From Mytilus californianus (Eukaryota; Mollusca; Bivalvia; Mytilida; Mytilidae): DNA of 64,000 bases. Every line of letters begins with the position of its first letter. Within the stretch, counting starts at the first letter, position 1. Where the stretch lies: positions 66,310,100 to 66,374,099 of the forward strand of contig NW_026262712.1 in NCBI RefSeq assembly GCF_021869535.1, in the 5' to 3' direction. A model generated the notes under the pieces. That model did no database searches, had not been told where the DNA came from, and saw only the letters and a list, made by a program, of their open reading frames with translations. Both the position numbers and the translations under genes were made by a program. Of the stretch, positions 34,169 to 45,720 are shown piece by piece.

Positions 34169-35359
34169 TTAAATGATGTGGATGTAAGCAATTATTATAG
34201 CCAACCATACGGCCTTCAACAATGAGAAAAATCCATACCGTATAGTCGGTTATAAAAAGCACCAACATTGTAGACCTTATTTTCTTCACCCCTCCCCCTT
34301 CTTCCCCTACCTTATACTACTGCTGAATGATACACAAAAGCACAACAAAAGAAAACAAATTTCGTTATCCCTTCGAAATTGGAATTTGATAAAGAAAAAA
34401 TAACACGCTCTATTTTTTTTATCATGCAGGTGTAGTTTCAGTTTCAACCATGGTTCTAAATTTAGATTTTACTTTCCCCAAAAATTGCGAACGGAATAGA
34501 AGACACCTTCTAATATTTGCTATACTGTCAATTTTCTGCACCTTGAAAACTGAGATTTGGATGACATAGATTTTACTTATTCTGAGATAAATGTAATAGT
34601 GCTCAATTCTTAGTTTCTGAGTGTGTAATGTTTTGTGGACGGAATCTGATAGTTTTTTTTTTGCTGTTGGCTTTTTCTTCGGCTTATAAATGTTGTACTA
34701 ATGGTCGATTATCTCTTAGTATCTTTTATACTTTTTACATAATTAAATAATAAAATATAAAACATCATAAAATTTCCAATTGCATAAAAACGGACATGCC
34801 AATGTCTTTCTAGTTCAACACACAAATTCACATGCAATATAAGTATTCGTTACCTACAATTTTACGCTATACTGTGAATTTCGTTCAAAACTTTGGTTTT
34901 TCAAAAAATATTGTGGGGTCAATTCTGGTTTGATTTTAATGAATTTGATACGAATAGAAGCAGAATTGTCACTTGTTTATTTGTTTATTTGGTTATAATT
35001 TTGTTGTTTAGACGTTTTTACCTTCTGCTGAAATAAACACGAGTCGTATTGTATACCTGCTCCTGCGTGTCTAAAACAAAAACAGTGGTAATAGAGTCAG
35101 ACTAACTCACAATAGGATACTCAGATTTCTGATTGGAGTCATTCTAATAATTTCTTTGAAGTTATTAGATGGCACAGGAATACTTGTTTGGATTCATGAT
35201 AGACCGCACGAAGTCATTTTTCTTTCATGTGCCCATTTTTCCTTTCTTGGAGTAGGGGAGATAACCCGCGTAACTAACGACGCACGTTTTTTATCCTAAA
35301 TTCCACTAGAGGCGTGCAATTACGTACACTTCGCCTTAAGCTCTCAAACGTTCTATATG

Positions 35360-35720
35360 CACTGTGCTTAAACGGCTGTGGGTAACTTAAGTTACCCACA
35401 GCCCAAGATGGAGCCGCCTGGCTTCGGTAAGAAACTTCTCTCTATATAATAACAATATACAATGAAAATAACACAAATGTTCAGTAATTAAAAAGTTGTA
35501 TCAATCTTTTAGGGAAACACCTAAACATAAAAGATGATTAAATACTGCAAAATAAACGATCACATTACGATTTTCGAAAACACTTAGGATGTCCGTAACT
35601 TGAAAACAACTTGTCCGTAACTTTTTTCATTATACCAATAGGGATGTCTGTAACTTTAACGGGATGTCCGTAACTTTAACGGGATGTCCGTAACTTTAAC
35701 ATGATGTCCGTAGCCTGGGA
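35360..35720 (+). repeat. Left inverted repeat with palindromic tip and iterons
   Basis: A perfect 30-bp palindrome (35374-35403, GGCTGTGGGTAACTT and its inverse) is followed, 180 bp in, by an iterated GATGTCCGTAACTTTAAC motif with five or more copies (35587-35712). Its partner is the inverted copy at 38925-39205. Confidence 0.65.
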
Positions 35721-37009
35721 CATAATATATTATAGTATAATAGTCCCAGCTATAACTTTCAAAGAATCGATATTCGTGCATGGATGTAATAATTAAACAT
35801 ATTATAGAAATTGCATCGAATATATAATCAGAAATAAGTAGATTTCTAGTATGGTATAATTCTTTTGTGAATACCATGATTTCTGGTATTGTACCAAGCT
35901 AATAAACTCGAAATTGTTTTTTAAATTACATGTGTTAGTTTATCTAGTGACATAGATACCATGTTTATCACTCAATCAGCCAACACAATGAAACTTCAAA
36001 ATTTAGCATAAGGAAACTAGTTTTGGACGAAAAATCAGGACATGCAGCTTATAAATCTCACCACTTCCCACTGCAGATATCACAAATTTCAGATCAAATT
36101 ACTCAATAGATATAAGAAGATGTGGAATGAGTGCCAATGAGACAACCCTCCATCCATGTCAAAATTTATAAAAGTAAACTATTATAGGTCAAAGTACGGT
36201 CTTCAACACAGAGCCTTGGCTCACACCGAACAGCAAGCTATAAACGGCCCCAAAAATTACTAGTGTAAAACCATTCAAACGGGAAAACCAACGGTCTAAT
36301 CTATATAAAAAACGAGAAACACTTATGAACCACATCAACAAACGACAACTACTAAACATCAGATTCCTGACTTAGGACAGGTGCAAACAATTGCAGCGGG
36401 TTTAAACTTTTTAATGGTACCAAACCTTCACCCTTATCTGAAACAATAGTGTAACATCACAACATAGAAAAACACACTATAAAATATCAATTGAAATGGT
36501 TTAACTCAATCAAAAGACATATTAACACCGGTGAACATACACTGAACAAATAAATTTGATCAATGATACAATGCAAATACAAAATAAATAAACTAAGGGA
36601 AGAATAATTAAAGTAACATGTTATACCGCTGTGAAATGTTAAACAATTTAGGAAAAACAATATACTTGAACACAAATATCAGCCATTTGCAATTACTTTA
36701 AACACAGGTAAAAAAAATAATTTTGTTGTTAGGTATACTTGTACAGTTCAGATAGAGAAATGAAATATTTTTAAAAAATAAATAATTTTGATGTTCATAG
36801 TACGAAGAAGTGAAAATTTATAGTAATACCAAACACTTATCAAAGCTGGTATATAGACCAGATATAACCCTGAATAACATTAAATTACAAAAAAGCATTA
36901 CAATTAGTATCAACAGGTCATAAACAAGAAAGTACGATTTGAGAGTACTCGCAGTTACTGGCAGCTAGTTAAAAGCCAGAAACAATTAATAATAAAAAAT
37001 CATGCATCA

Positions 37010-37075
37010 GAGACCAAAATCAACTAAAACACATCCCAGGGATTTAATATATTTTAACGTCATGGACAGTCAAAG
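37010..37075 (-). promoter_or_regulatory. Candidate SECIS element (family 2, second copy)
   Basis: Minus-strand ATGA (37063-37060) and TGAT (37022-37019) with nearly the same stem text as at 6807-6849. The 5' side of the helix has gained bases (ATATATT instead of ATACT), which weakens its upper part. Confidence 0.6.
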
Positions 37076-37205
37076 AAGACAGGACTTGTGCAATGCCAAA
37101 AATAAATGTATCGACAGGCAGTAGGCTAGTTAGGAGTTAACCTCTTTATAGATCAAAATGAACGTGGATGTGTCTTTATACATCCCGATTCAAAAGAATA
37201 CAAAT

Positions 37206-38262
37206 TTAGTTATGTTTTAATTTGCTGATGACAAAATCGATATTAGTGCCAATGTAAACTATATTCAAAGATCTAATTACAACATTGGTAAGATAACCTT
37301 TACTAATAAGTTTGTTTAAAGGTTCGATGAGTTTACACGGATCACATAGTGATTTCCGCGCTTTAAGTACAATATTACCGTAAAATTTAGGATATGAAAT
37401 ACCATTTTTAATCAGTTTTCTACAGGTACAGCCAAATTCAGTAATCAAATCTTTGTATCTATGAAAGAATTTAGTAAACGTTTTACGTAATTTATGGTAA
37501 CGAAATCCCTGACTTAATAATTTACCAGTGATGCATTGATTACGTTCGTTAAAAAATATGACATCACTACACACACGGGCATAACGAACGAGTTGGGATA
37601 TATAAACATCGTATGATGGAGCCAAAGGAACATCGCCGTCTAAAAAAGGAAAATTCACAATAGGGAATGAAAAGTCGTCTCTTTTGTCGTAAATTTTAGT
37701 ATGGAGTTTTCCTTTAGAGATAGACATGTCCAAATCTAGAAAAGGACAACTACTGCTGTTTATGTTAGATTTAGTTAAAGTAAGTTCTTTTGGGTAAATT
37801 TCGGTAGTATATTTAGAGAACTCTGGATTATTTAACGAAAAAATATCATTTAGATAACGCAAAGTATTGTTGAATGTATCAACCAAATGTAACAATGACG
37901 TGTCTTTACTGAGTTTGGTCATAAACTGAGATTCCTAGCAATACAGGAATAAATCTGCTATTAAAGGGGCGCAGTTAGTGCCCATAGGAATGCCTACTAC
38001 TTGTCGATACACTTTATCGCCGAAACGTACATATATGTTGTCCAGGAGAAAATTTAAAGCTTCAATCATATCTTCACATTTCCAGTAAGTGTATCTAGCA
38101 TACTTTCTTTGTTCGTTACAGAAAAAGGCTTTAAACGAGTAACAGCAAATAAATTTGTAATGAGATTTTTTAAAAGACCATTTAATTAAATATGAATACT
38201 TTTTCTTGATAAGATTGTGTCAAGGCTTTAAACCATACATTAAAAGTGAACATACGAAAATC
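37206..38262 (-). pseudogene. Naiad RT, family 2, with stop and mutated active site
   Basis: The reading starts HNLIKKKYSYLIKWSFKK (after motif A), then DNIYVRFGDKVYRQVVGIP (motif B approach) and MGTNCAPLIADLFLYC. A UAG replaces a tyrosine codon at about 37935. The 238-residue open part continues to the UAA at 37206. Motif C reads RYLNDIFSLNN; the usual YLDD has become YLND, so catalysis is likely lost. Thumb signatures YDKRDDFSFPIVN and YISQLVRYAR are intact. No in-frame UGA occurs in this RT part. Confidence 0.88.
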
Positions 38263-38284
38263 ACCTTTAAGAGAACAAGTTCAG

Positions 38285-38765
38285 ATGTCAATCCTGAGCG
38301 GAAATACATAGACGGAGCTGTCTAGACCCCTGAAAAAGATATTTACGCTTTGATACCAAGTGTTATTGAATCCCTGAGGTCAATGAAACGTTTAGAAGAT
38401 TTTAAATCTACCTTAATTGCTGTTATAAACGGACACCTGTTCAACAATATAGCTTTCCATTTACTTTAAGATGTTGGCATTTTATTTCATAACACCAGGT
38501 ATAGTAGAGACCATACTTTTTTGGCTAACAATTCGGAAATTATTTAAAGGAAAAGGTATCAATTTTGCCCGCGGCTAAAGTGCCAAGGACTCAACAGTGA
38601 ACAATCTATAAAGCCAGAAGAATGTAAGATAAATTTCGCCGTACCATCAGATCTTTTTTTATGTAAACACTCTGCAAAGTATACTTTGGATGCTGCTAAC
38701 CAGGTTTACTGGATTAATCTATCAACATATTATCCGAAAATCGGGAATAAATTGAAAAAAACAAC
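38285..38765 (+). pseudogene. Degenerate coding sequence, not identified
   Basis: Broken plus-strand readings include VIESLRSMKRLEDFKSTLIA, FWLTIRKLFKGKGINFARG (another frame), KPEECKINFAVPSDLFLCKH and SAKYTLDAANQ. Composition is clearly protein-like, but stops and slips are frequent. It lies inside the inverted-repeat element at 35.36-39.2 kb and directly behind the truncated Naiad, so it may be a relic of that element's own protein. I do not recognise a family. Confidence 0.45.
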
Positions 38766-38924
38766 GGTAAATCCGTAAAACTCGGGTCTGATTTTTTACA
38801 GCTTTGTTCTCTTTTCTCTTGGTTATTTTGACGCATATCGTAATAGTATAAAACTAGGTAATAAATACGGGATTTGATAGTGTTTATTGTCCTTTAATTG
38901 TTGAAATTATCAACCTTACAATTT

Positions 38925-39205
38925 TGAAAACAAAAGTTACGGACAGTCTGATTAGTTTTGACCATAAAGTTACGGACATCTTATGCATTTTTAAAGTTGG
39001 CCTTGCGCTAAAATGAACTCAAAATTAACAAATTTATGGTAATGGTAAGTGATTTCTTTATTCAAGAATCCTATAAATATTTACATAGTGCATGAAAAAC
39101 GTCGCAAAAAGTAGATTTTGTATCAATCATATATCAACGAGTTTAGAGACCGCCATCTTGGGCTGTGGGGTAACCTTACCCACAGCCGTTTGAGCACAGT
39201 GATAT
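38925..39205 (-). repeat. Right inverted repeat with palindromic tip and iterons
   Basis: Inverse of 35360-35720. It has a near-perfect palindrome GGCTGTGGGG...CCCACAGCC (39161-39187), the flanking CCATCTTG, and two AAAGTTACGGACA iterons near 38930-38990. Confidence 0.65.
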
Positions 39206-39374
39206 GATTGGCTTTCCAAATGTTGGTCACTTGTGTATATACTCTTTTGAGGTAATTCCAAACTTTGGTAACGTGTGTATATATCCGTTTTAGGTTAGTC
39301 AAAACTTTGGTCACGTGTTTATCCGTTGTAGGTTATTGCAACACTTTGTTCTCGTTTGTACCCTTTTGGGGGTT

Positions 39375-40720
39375 ATTCTAATCTTTGGAAAAAGTAAAAT
39401 AGCAAGAATACCGAACTCCAAGGAAAATTCAAAACGGAAAGTCCTTTATCAAATGGCAAAATCAAAAGCTCAAACACATCAAACGAATGGAAAGCAACTG
39501 TCATATTCCTGACTTGGTACAGGCATTTCCTTTCGTAGAAAATGGTGGATGGAACCTGATTTTATTGCTAGCTAATCCTCTAACTTGTATGACAGTCGCA
39601 TATAATTCCATTATATTGACGACAATGTGTGAGCAAAACAGACCGACATAATAGGTGAAATTGTCAAAATTTGGGGTACAGCCGTCAACATTGTGTTATA
39701 ATCTTAATCACTATAAAAACAAACAACTATTTCAACAACGAAAGCAAAATTGCATATAGACAAAGTACATGAGCAAAAAGGAAATACAAGAATATAAAAA
39801 TTCACCATAGCACAATAACACGCCAAAAGTAAATCACCAAAAATGGACTAAACAGTTAAGGTTAAAAATATATCAAGACAAATAAAAAGAACACTATAAC
39901 ACGTAACTAAGATAATAAACAACGTCCGTACCTAGAATCTACACTTCAAGACCATCATATATTATTTGTGAGGTTAATATGGAATATTTATCAACAAGGT
40001 CTTGGTATCTCCCGGGAAACGTATTTAGAAAAAAGGACGAGACGTTCTTTGATATTACCCTGGTTCATCAACTTTCTGCTCAGACACTGGTGACATTTTA
40101 TAAAGTCTGAGTAGCAGCTGCAAGCTCTTGAATATCGAATGAGTTGGGGAAATGTATATTCCATATGTAGGTGAAGTTGGTATATTGCTGCTTAGGTGGG
40201 GGAAATTTATGATTTCCAAATAAAAATCGTTTTGTTTGTCACAGATTCTGGTACTGAGATGACCGCTTATGTCAAATTAGAGGTATAAGTCTAAAAATGA
40301 GACAGACGAAGCTATGTCTGTTGTTTCTTTAATTTCTAGTTCTAGAGGATTTATTAATGAAACCCAATCAGAAAAGTTTGGATTGTTAAAGGAAAGAACA
40401 TCATCAATATATCTGAATGTGAATTAATGATGATCTGGCTTCTTTGATCTTCTTGTTTTTGACAAGTGTCTGAAGGAAATCGTATGAAAATAAGAAGATG
40501 TCGACAAGGAGAAGGGCAAAGTTCGTTCCAATAGGAATGCGGACAATTTGTTGAAAACGTCTACCTCCAAATTCAACATATATGTTGTCAATAATAAACT
40601 TCAGCATACTGATCACTTGTTCCTCTGTGCAGCATCTTTTACTTTTTTGTTTTCCATTATGCTTTATCAGTACATCAAATAAGCAAACATGTTTAAAAAG
40701 CGACCTTACAATTTTCATAT
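39375..40720 (-). mobile_element. Penelope-like element, 5'-truncated (family 3)
   Basis: A more diverged PLE than families 1 and 2. RT occupies 40718 to about 39950. The 3'UTR runs to 39375 and carries the box CCTGTACCAAGTCAGGAAT. A tail of the same family lies at 30010-30312. Confidence 0.75.
39950..40718 (-). pseudogene. PLE RT, family 3, decayed
   Basis: The open part (40718-40404) reads MLKFIIDNIYVEFGGRRFQQ, then IVRIPIGTNFALLLVDIFLF (motif B, degenerate). In another frame follow YIDDVLSFNNPNF (motif C, catalytic YIDD kept), LELEIKETTD, VSFLDLYL and SNIPTSPTYGIYIS. At least three frameshifts and several stops occur. Whether this family had an N- or C-terminal endonuclease cannot be told. 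Confidence 0.75.
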
Positions 40721-41424
40721 ACTGTTTATACGCCTAACAAAAATATTCCGGAATGTGAAACAAACACAAATACAAAAGAATCATCTCGAAAAAAATTGAA
40801 TAACACTAACTAAAATGTATGTTTAAGAATAACATGATTGATAGATGAGTTCCGAAAACGCAAAATTTGAAATTTATATTTATTCTATCAATAAGGAGAC
40901 AGAGTTTGATAACCGCTTAATTTGATACAATAATCTATGCCCTATACAAGGTCTCCTATTATTGTTGCCGGTACTTAGCGACGCCTTATTGAAAGGGTGT
41001 ACGTGATACAAGCCCAATATCCTTCACAGCATGGTCCTTTGTGGTCCAGACGAACTGCTGTATTCAACAATCTCAAACTCTGGATGTTCACGAAATTCAT
41101 ACATTAAAATCCCATCCGACATTAGGTTTACATCATCAGTGTCATAACTCCATGGACCAAACCGGAAGGAGCATTCGGTAATACCTTTACCTACATCGTT
41201 ACAATCGTCAGCCAAATCCGAGATGATGGAACGTACACCATTCGACCACCGCCATACAACAACACATTTGGTTCGTAGTCAAGGTGTGTCGTTGGTCTAC
41301 AAAAAAATATTACAAAACATGTTTTTAATTTTCATAAAAGAGGCATACTGTAAACATTCTAAAATAAGTCTAAATCACCGTTTTAATTATAAAAAAACGC
41401 ACAATTTCAATAATATAAAAATAA

Positions 41425-41600
41425 ATTTACTTTCGGAATTTTGGGCCCTCGATGCTCTTCTACTTCGTACTAGTTCTTGATTATGCCTTTTTAACTTTCT
41501 TGATAAGAGCGTCCATGATGAGTCTTATGTAGACGAAACGCGCGTCTGGCTTACACAATTTTAATCCTGGCATCTAAGCTGAGTTTATTATCAGCTAGTG
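41425..41600 (+). repeat. Hammerhead-type repeat fragment
   Basis: Contains TTCGGAATTTTGGGCCCTCG and ATGCTCTTCTACTTCGTACT, then the hammerhead motif, then TTTTAATCCTGGCATC. The order matches the 59.0-kb copy (hammerhead followed by CAAGCCTGGTACCTTTGATA). It lies in the intron of the broken nAChR. Confidence 0.6.
41508..41552 (+). ncRNA. Hammerhead ribozyme motif (type I, minimal stem III)
   Basis: Box TGATGA, stem II GTCT/AGAC with loop TATGT, GAAA, then stem III as the palindrome CGC/GCG and the cleavage triplet GTC. A stem III with no loop can work only as a dimer, as in other short-stem type I hammerheads. The residue before TGATGA is A rather than the core C, and stem I is weak, so this copy is probably inactive. 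Confidence 0.6.
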
Positions 41601-42394
41601 ATACTTTTCCATGTCCTTGTCTTTTGTATAGTATATGCTTTGTCAAAGAAACCTCATTTGTCACCATACGAAATAAAAATAGATTTTAAAGTTGTTGAAT
41701 CCTCGGAAATCACGTATTATACCTACTTATTTTTAATTGAACATTAACTTTTCAATCAGATATAAAATATGAAAATCTTCGCATGAAAATCAATAATACC
41801 AGTTACTGTATCACTTGTTTGAAATGAAATTATAAACAAATTCTACAATCTAATTAAAAATAAACAATATAAGCAATATCACTTACCGCTGGTACAAAGT
41901 AATATCGGGTACCCATACTACAGACTGCGGAGTAGAAATATGACTGAAATCGTCCCGGAATCTTTCTGCTGCTGCACTGAGTCGCGTATCAATCCAAGTT
42001 GTTGGCACCCATGCAAAAAAGCAGAAATCAAATATTAATGTAGTGTTACTACTAAATTAAAAAGATGTTTGAACTGTAGTTATTTTAGCTCTGAAAATGG
42101 GCTAGTAGTCCTGCTTGTAGTATTTTATGACATGTGGTATACAAAAAATATTATACACTAATTTAAACACATGTGCTAGGGGCCGTCTCAAACTTGCAGT
42201 GAGGGAGAGTTTTTGCTCCGTGTTTAGGGTCTTACTGTCACTTTGAGATGAAAAACAGCAATAAAAGCGTTGATCATTTGTTTTTTTGTGTGTTTTGCTG
42301 TGTATGTATTGGTTTTGTGTCATGGATGGATACCCCATATCCTTTCTTTTATGATAAATATTATCGTTTGTCTAAATACCAGGAGACAATATTT

Positions 42395-43062
42395 AAAAAC
42401 AAGGAGATTTAGTATGATTGCTAATGTGAAAATTATTCATAATAAACCAAAGAACAACAATGTAAACAATAAAAGGTCACCATACGGCCGTTAAAAAATG
42501 AAGAAACACTTAACCGCTATAAAACGTCCCGGAATGACAAAATGTGGAGCAACACAAAGAGAAAAAAACAAACAGTCTGATTTATACTACAACAATAAAG
42601 GAATAACAACTATAACAGACATGTACCGACCACAGCCACTGGATTACAATTATAACAGACATGTACCGACCACAGCCACTGAATTACAGGCTCCCAACTT
42701 GGGACAGACATGTACCGACCACAGCCACTGAATTACAATTATAACGGACATGTACCGACCACAGCCATTGGATTACAATTATGACAGACATGCACCGACC
42801 ATAGCCACTGGATTACAATTCTAACAGACATTTAACGACCACAGTCACTGGATTACATGCTCCCGGCTTGGGACAGACATGTACCGACCACAGCCACTGG
42901 ATTACAATTATGACAGACATGTACCGACCACAGCCACTGGATTACAATTATGACAGACATGTACCGACCACAGCCATTGGATTACAATTATGACAAACAT
43001 GTACCGACCACAGCCACTGGATTACAGGCTGCCGGCTTGGGACAGGCATGTATAAGTAAATT
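42395..43062 (+). repeat. 39-bp minisatellite grown on a PLE-like tail
   Basis: About eleven units of GACATGTACCGACCACAGCC + ACTGGATTACAATTATAACA (42604-43050). Some units carry GCTCCCGGCTTGGGACAG in place of AATTATAACA; that phrase is the reverse of the CCTGTCCCAAGTC box of PLE tails. The left flank (42395-42500) has AAGGAGATTTAGTATGATTG and CCATACGGCCG, also PLE-tail text. Confidence 0.8.
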
Positions 43063-45279
43063 TGTACACCCGTATTTGATTAGTGAAAAGGCTAATTGCA
43101 GAATAAATATAGTGATAAATATATGCTAATCTTTTATTTCTTTCTAATTGTTAGGTTTACTCTTTTAGGTTTGCAAACTCTTCTTATTATTTTCCAAAAT
43201 TGTTAGATAACACTTACACTTACAAACTTCACTATCCTTTGTATTGCTAGACTGTGATTGACGTTAGAAATGAGCTGTTCCTTGTTTGAGGGTCAAACCA
43301 TTTTGTTATAGTAAAGACAGGAAATCATCTTCGTTCATCAAAACACTATCTACTCGGTTTCCTACATGTACAGCAAGAGTTATGAATATTCATGTTCGTT
43401 GCACTGAACTGAATATTGATTAAAGGATATGTTGGATATACGTTAATGAGACGGCAAAATTAATGTCTACTCTGATTTATACATATTTTATTAAAGTGCA
43501 AATACTAGTATATAAAATTCATCAAATGAATTTATTTGCAGGATTTAGCAACGATCTATACAAATTGCACATAAGAACGTAAAACATTAATCGCATGCAT
43601 GCTTGAAATTGATAGTTTATTTTACAAGTTCAATTTAAACATCGGCAAATTCATATAATTTAAATATCCTTATTGTTTTAATTTTTATATTTTTACATGC
43701 GAACTGCTGCTTTGTGGGGACAAAAAATATCACATGTTACACTATACCACCTTAAGCGGTTCTTGTAAAGTAAAACGTCACCCATTTTATAATGCTTATT
43801 CACATCAAAAATATTTTCCAAAGCAGTTTTTACAAAGTAATTCTAACCAAAAGAAAGAAATAAACTTATCCGAAAGATACATCAAAAAAACTTTAAAAAT
43901 AAAATCGCAAACAGTTAAAACATCTTTTCAAATAGTTTTACTTATATTAAAGTTGAACTTACCACAGCTGAAGAGAAATACGATAAGCATCAACATCGTC
44001 TTTGAACATAAGAGCAACCGTCACGTTGAAGTTATTTCTATTAGTATGTTAAAATTGTCAACTGTATACTGTATTTACATGTATGTATTTTAGATTGGAC
44101 AATGTCTAGTGGATTATTAAATATACTCACACGCTGTAATGTTGCACTGCATTTCGATGAACAAACTGAATAGATATATTCTATCTAATTTATCAAAAGA
44201 AATTCCCCCCTACCCAAAAAAACACATAAACATTTAATTTTTCTTGACTTCATTGACGCTAATTTGACATAAAGAAAATATGTTAAGTGTATACCTTAAT
44301 GATACATCGCACAATTAGAGAAAAAATAAAGTTTCGCTAAAAACGAAACTCCACAGTTAAATTAAGATCTTTGTTAGGTCTGATAAGAGTCAAGGTATGA
44401 TTCAAGGGCCGTAATCGAAGATGTACTTATGTATTGTTTTTGTTGTACTTGTATTTTTATTGCGATTAATTGCATGTGCGGTTGATTTGCATTAGGCGGA
44501 ACAAAGATTTAAAAGACTCATAATCTTGTAGGTCCGAATAAGTCTTACGTGTACAAGTTATGCCAGATACACAAATAACATAAAAATATTAAATTAATTT
44601 TAGATCTTCGAATGTAATGCGTATGCGTTGATTTTTTCAGTTTGAGATTAAGTTCAGTTTAGCCTTCTTGTTGTTCTAAAAAGAAGTGGTGCATCCTTCA
44701 TGTTGTTTCTTATATTTTAAAAAATGTGGTCAATGAAAATCTAAATTAAAGGTGAAATCAATGTTGAAATGTCCAGAATAATATCATAATAGAAATGAGT
44801 ATCTGTTAGTTAAAGTTATAAGTGTGTTATTGCTTTTGTGCAATCATCTAAAACTATATTTAAATAACACCTATTGGACAAAATTATTAATAATTGCAGC
44901 AATGATATTAAACATGTTTTATTTATACCATGGTCACATAATTTCACAAAAATTATGGTCATATAATAATGCTATTGACATATAAGCCAAGGTCATCAAT
45001 GATAGGTTTCTTGCTTTCACCTTTGGCTTCGATAAATAGAAGATACTTGTGTCGTATGCGTTAAAACTAAATGTGAATAATATAGAATTATGTTGACTCT
45101 ATTGAAATAACTTACGTGACGGGTGGAACAGTATCTGCTTACCCTTCCGGAGCACCTGATACCAGTTTTTGGTGGGGTTTGTGTTGCTCAGTCTTTAGTT
45201 TTCTATGCAATAGCATTGTTAGTTTTTAGATTTATGAGGTTGAATATTCCTTTGGCATTATTCGCCTCTCTGTGACTCA

Positions 45280-45720
45280 TATAGCTCCTCGTGTGTGTAT
45301 ACGTATTTTGACATCCCTGGCTTTCAATTGTTTAGGTTTGAGTGTTCCTAATGAAAGTAAATCCAAAAATCGCTTCAGACAAACGAAATTTAGAAAATGT
45401 TATTTTCATTTACTACATGTAGCACTGGGTCGCTACCACTGTTGGTTGATCATTTGTTCTCGGGGAAACCATCACTTCAGTAGTCGGTGCTTTGATACCT
45501 AACATGATTTATAACATCTCTTTTTAAATTCCTGCTGATATATCAAGAAACTGAAGTTCCAACTCCCTCAGGCAAAGTTGACCTAAATGAATTCGTTTTT
45601 TTTTTTGTCCCTTTTTATAGTTCTTAACGCCTCTTCGTATTTTTACATCACTGGCTTTCAAATGGTTAGGTTTGGGTGTCTTGATTGGGGAAAATAAAGA
45701 AAAGATCTTCCGACGAGTGA
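45280..45720 (+). repeat. Hammerhead-type repeat fragment, degenerate
   Basis: Two successive unit pieces: GGCTTTCAATTGTTTAGG with GAGTGTTCCTAATGAAAG, CACTGGGTCGCTACCACTG, CAGTAGTCGGTGCTTTGATA, CCAACTCCCTCAGGCAAAGT, then GGCTTTCAAATGGTTAGG again. The UUCG hairpin is no longer paired. Confidence 0.55.

Larger units (their letters stand above)
33521..34255 (-). mobile_element. Naiad-type 3' terminus split by a TTAA element
   Basis: On the minus strand the tail text is present as two parts (34255-34169 and 33572-33521), ending in CATACCACATCTCC. Removing 33573-34168 plus one TTAA restores a collinear tail like that at 32436-32572. Confidence 0.65.
31755..35335. mobile_element. TTAA-flanked element with 17-bp terminal inverted repeats
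   Basis: GGCGAAGTGTACGTAAT (31755-31771) is perfectly inverted at 35319-35335. TTAA stands immediately outside both ends (31751-31754 and 35336-35339). TTAA duplication is the piggyBac signature. The 3.58 kb inside holds no piggyBac transposase that I can see, only other repeats. Confidence 0.55.
36112..38262 (-). mobile_element. Naiad copy, 5'-truncated (family 2)
   Basis: RT from about 38262 down to 37206, then a 3'UTR of about 1.1 kb ending in the GATGTGGAATGAGTGCCAAT terminus (36118-36137, plus-strand text). It is collinear with 6512-7770. It lies inside an inverted-repeat element. Confidence 0.88.
40977..44037 (-). pseudogene. Nicotinic acetylcholine receptor fragment, ligand-binding domain, broken
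   Basis: Three exons of a Cys-loop receptor extracellular domain. Exon 1 (44037-43963) reads NNFNVTVALMFKDDVDAYRI up to a GTAAGT donor. Exon 2 (42010-41887) reads VPTTWIDTRLSAAAERFRDD and then VVWVPDITLYQR; WxDxRL and VWxPDITLY are hallmark nAChR blocks; donor GTAAGT. Exon 3 (41296-40977) follows a TTTTGTAG acceptor with YGGGRMVYVPSSRIW, then CSFRFGPWSYDTDDVNL, then the vicinal cysteines in CCEGYWACITYTLSIRRR, the loop C of alpha-type subunits. Exon 3 needs two frameshifts (near 41215 and 41030). The Cys-loop has 9 instead of 13 intervening residues. Exon 2 has no AG at its expected acceptor. No transmembrane segments follow; a PLE lies there. Most likely a decayed gene duplicate. Confidence 0.75.

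Noticed and set aside
35374-35403. Perfect 30-bp palindrome as a rho-independent terminator
   Set aside because: The context is an animal genome and a matching palindrome lies at the other end of an inverted-repeat element.
42595-43062. CRISPR-like array
   Set aside because: A 39-bp direct minisatellite without unique spacers.
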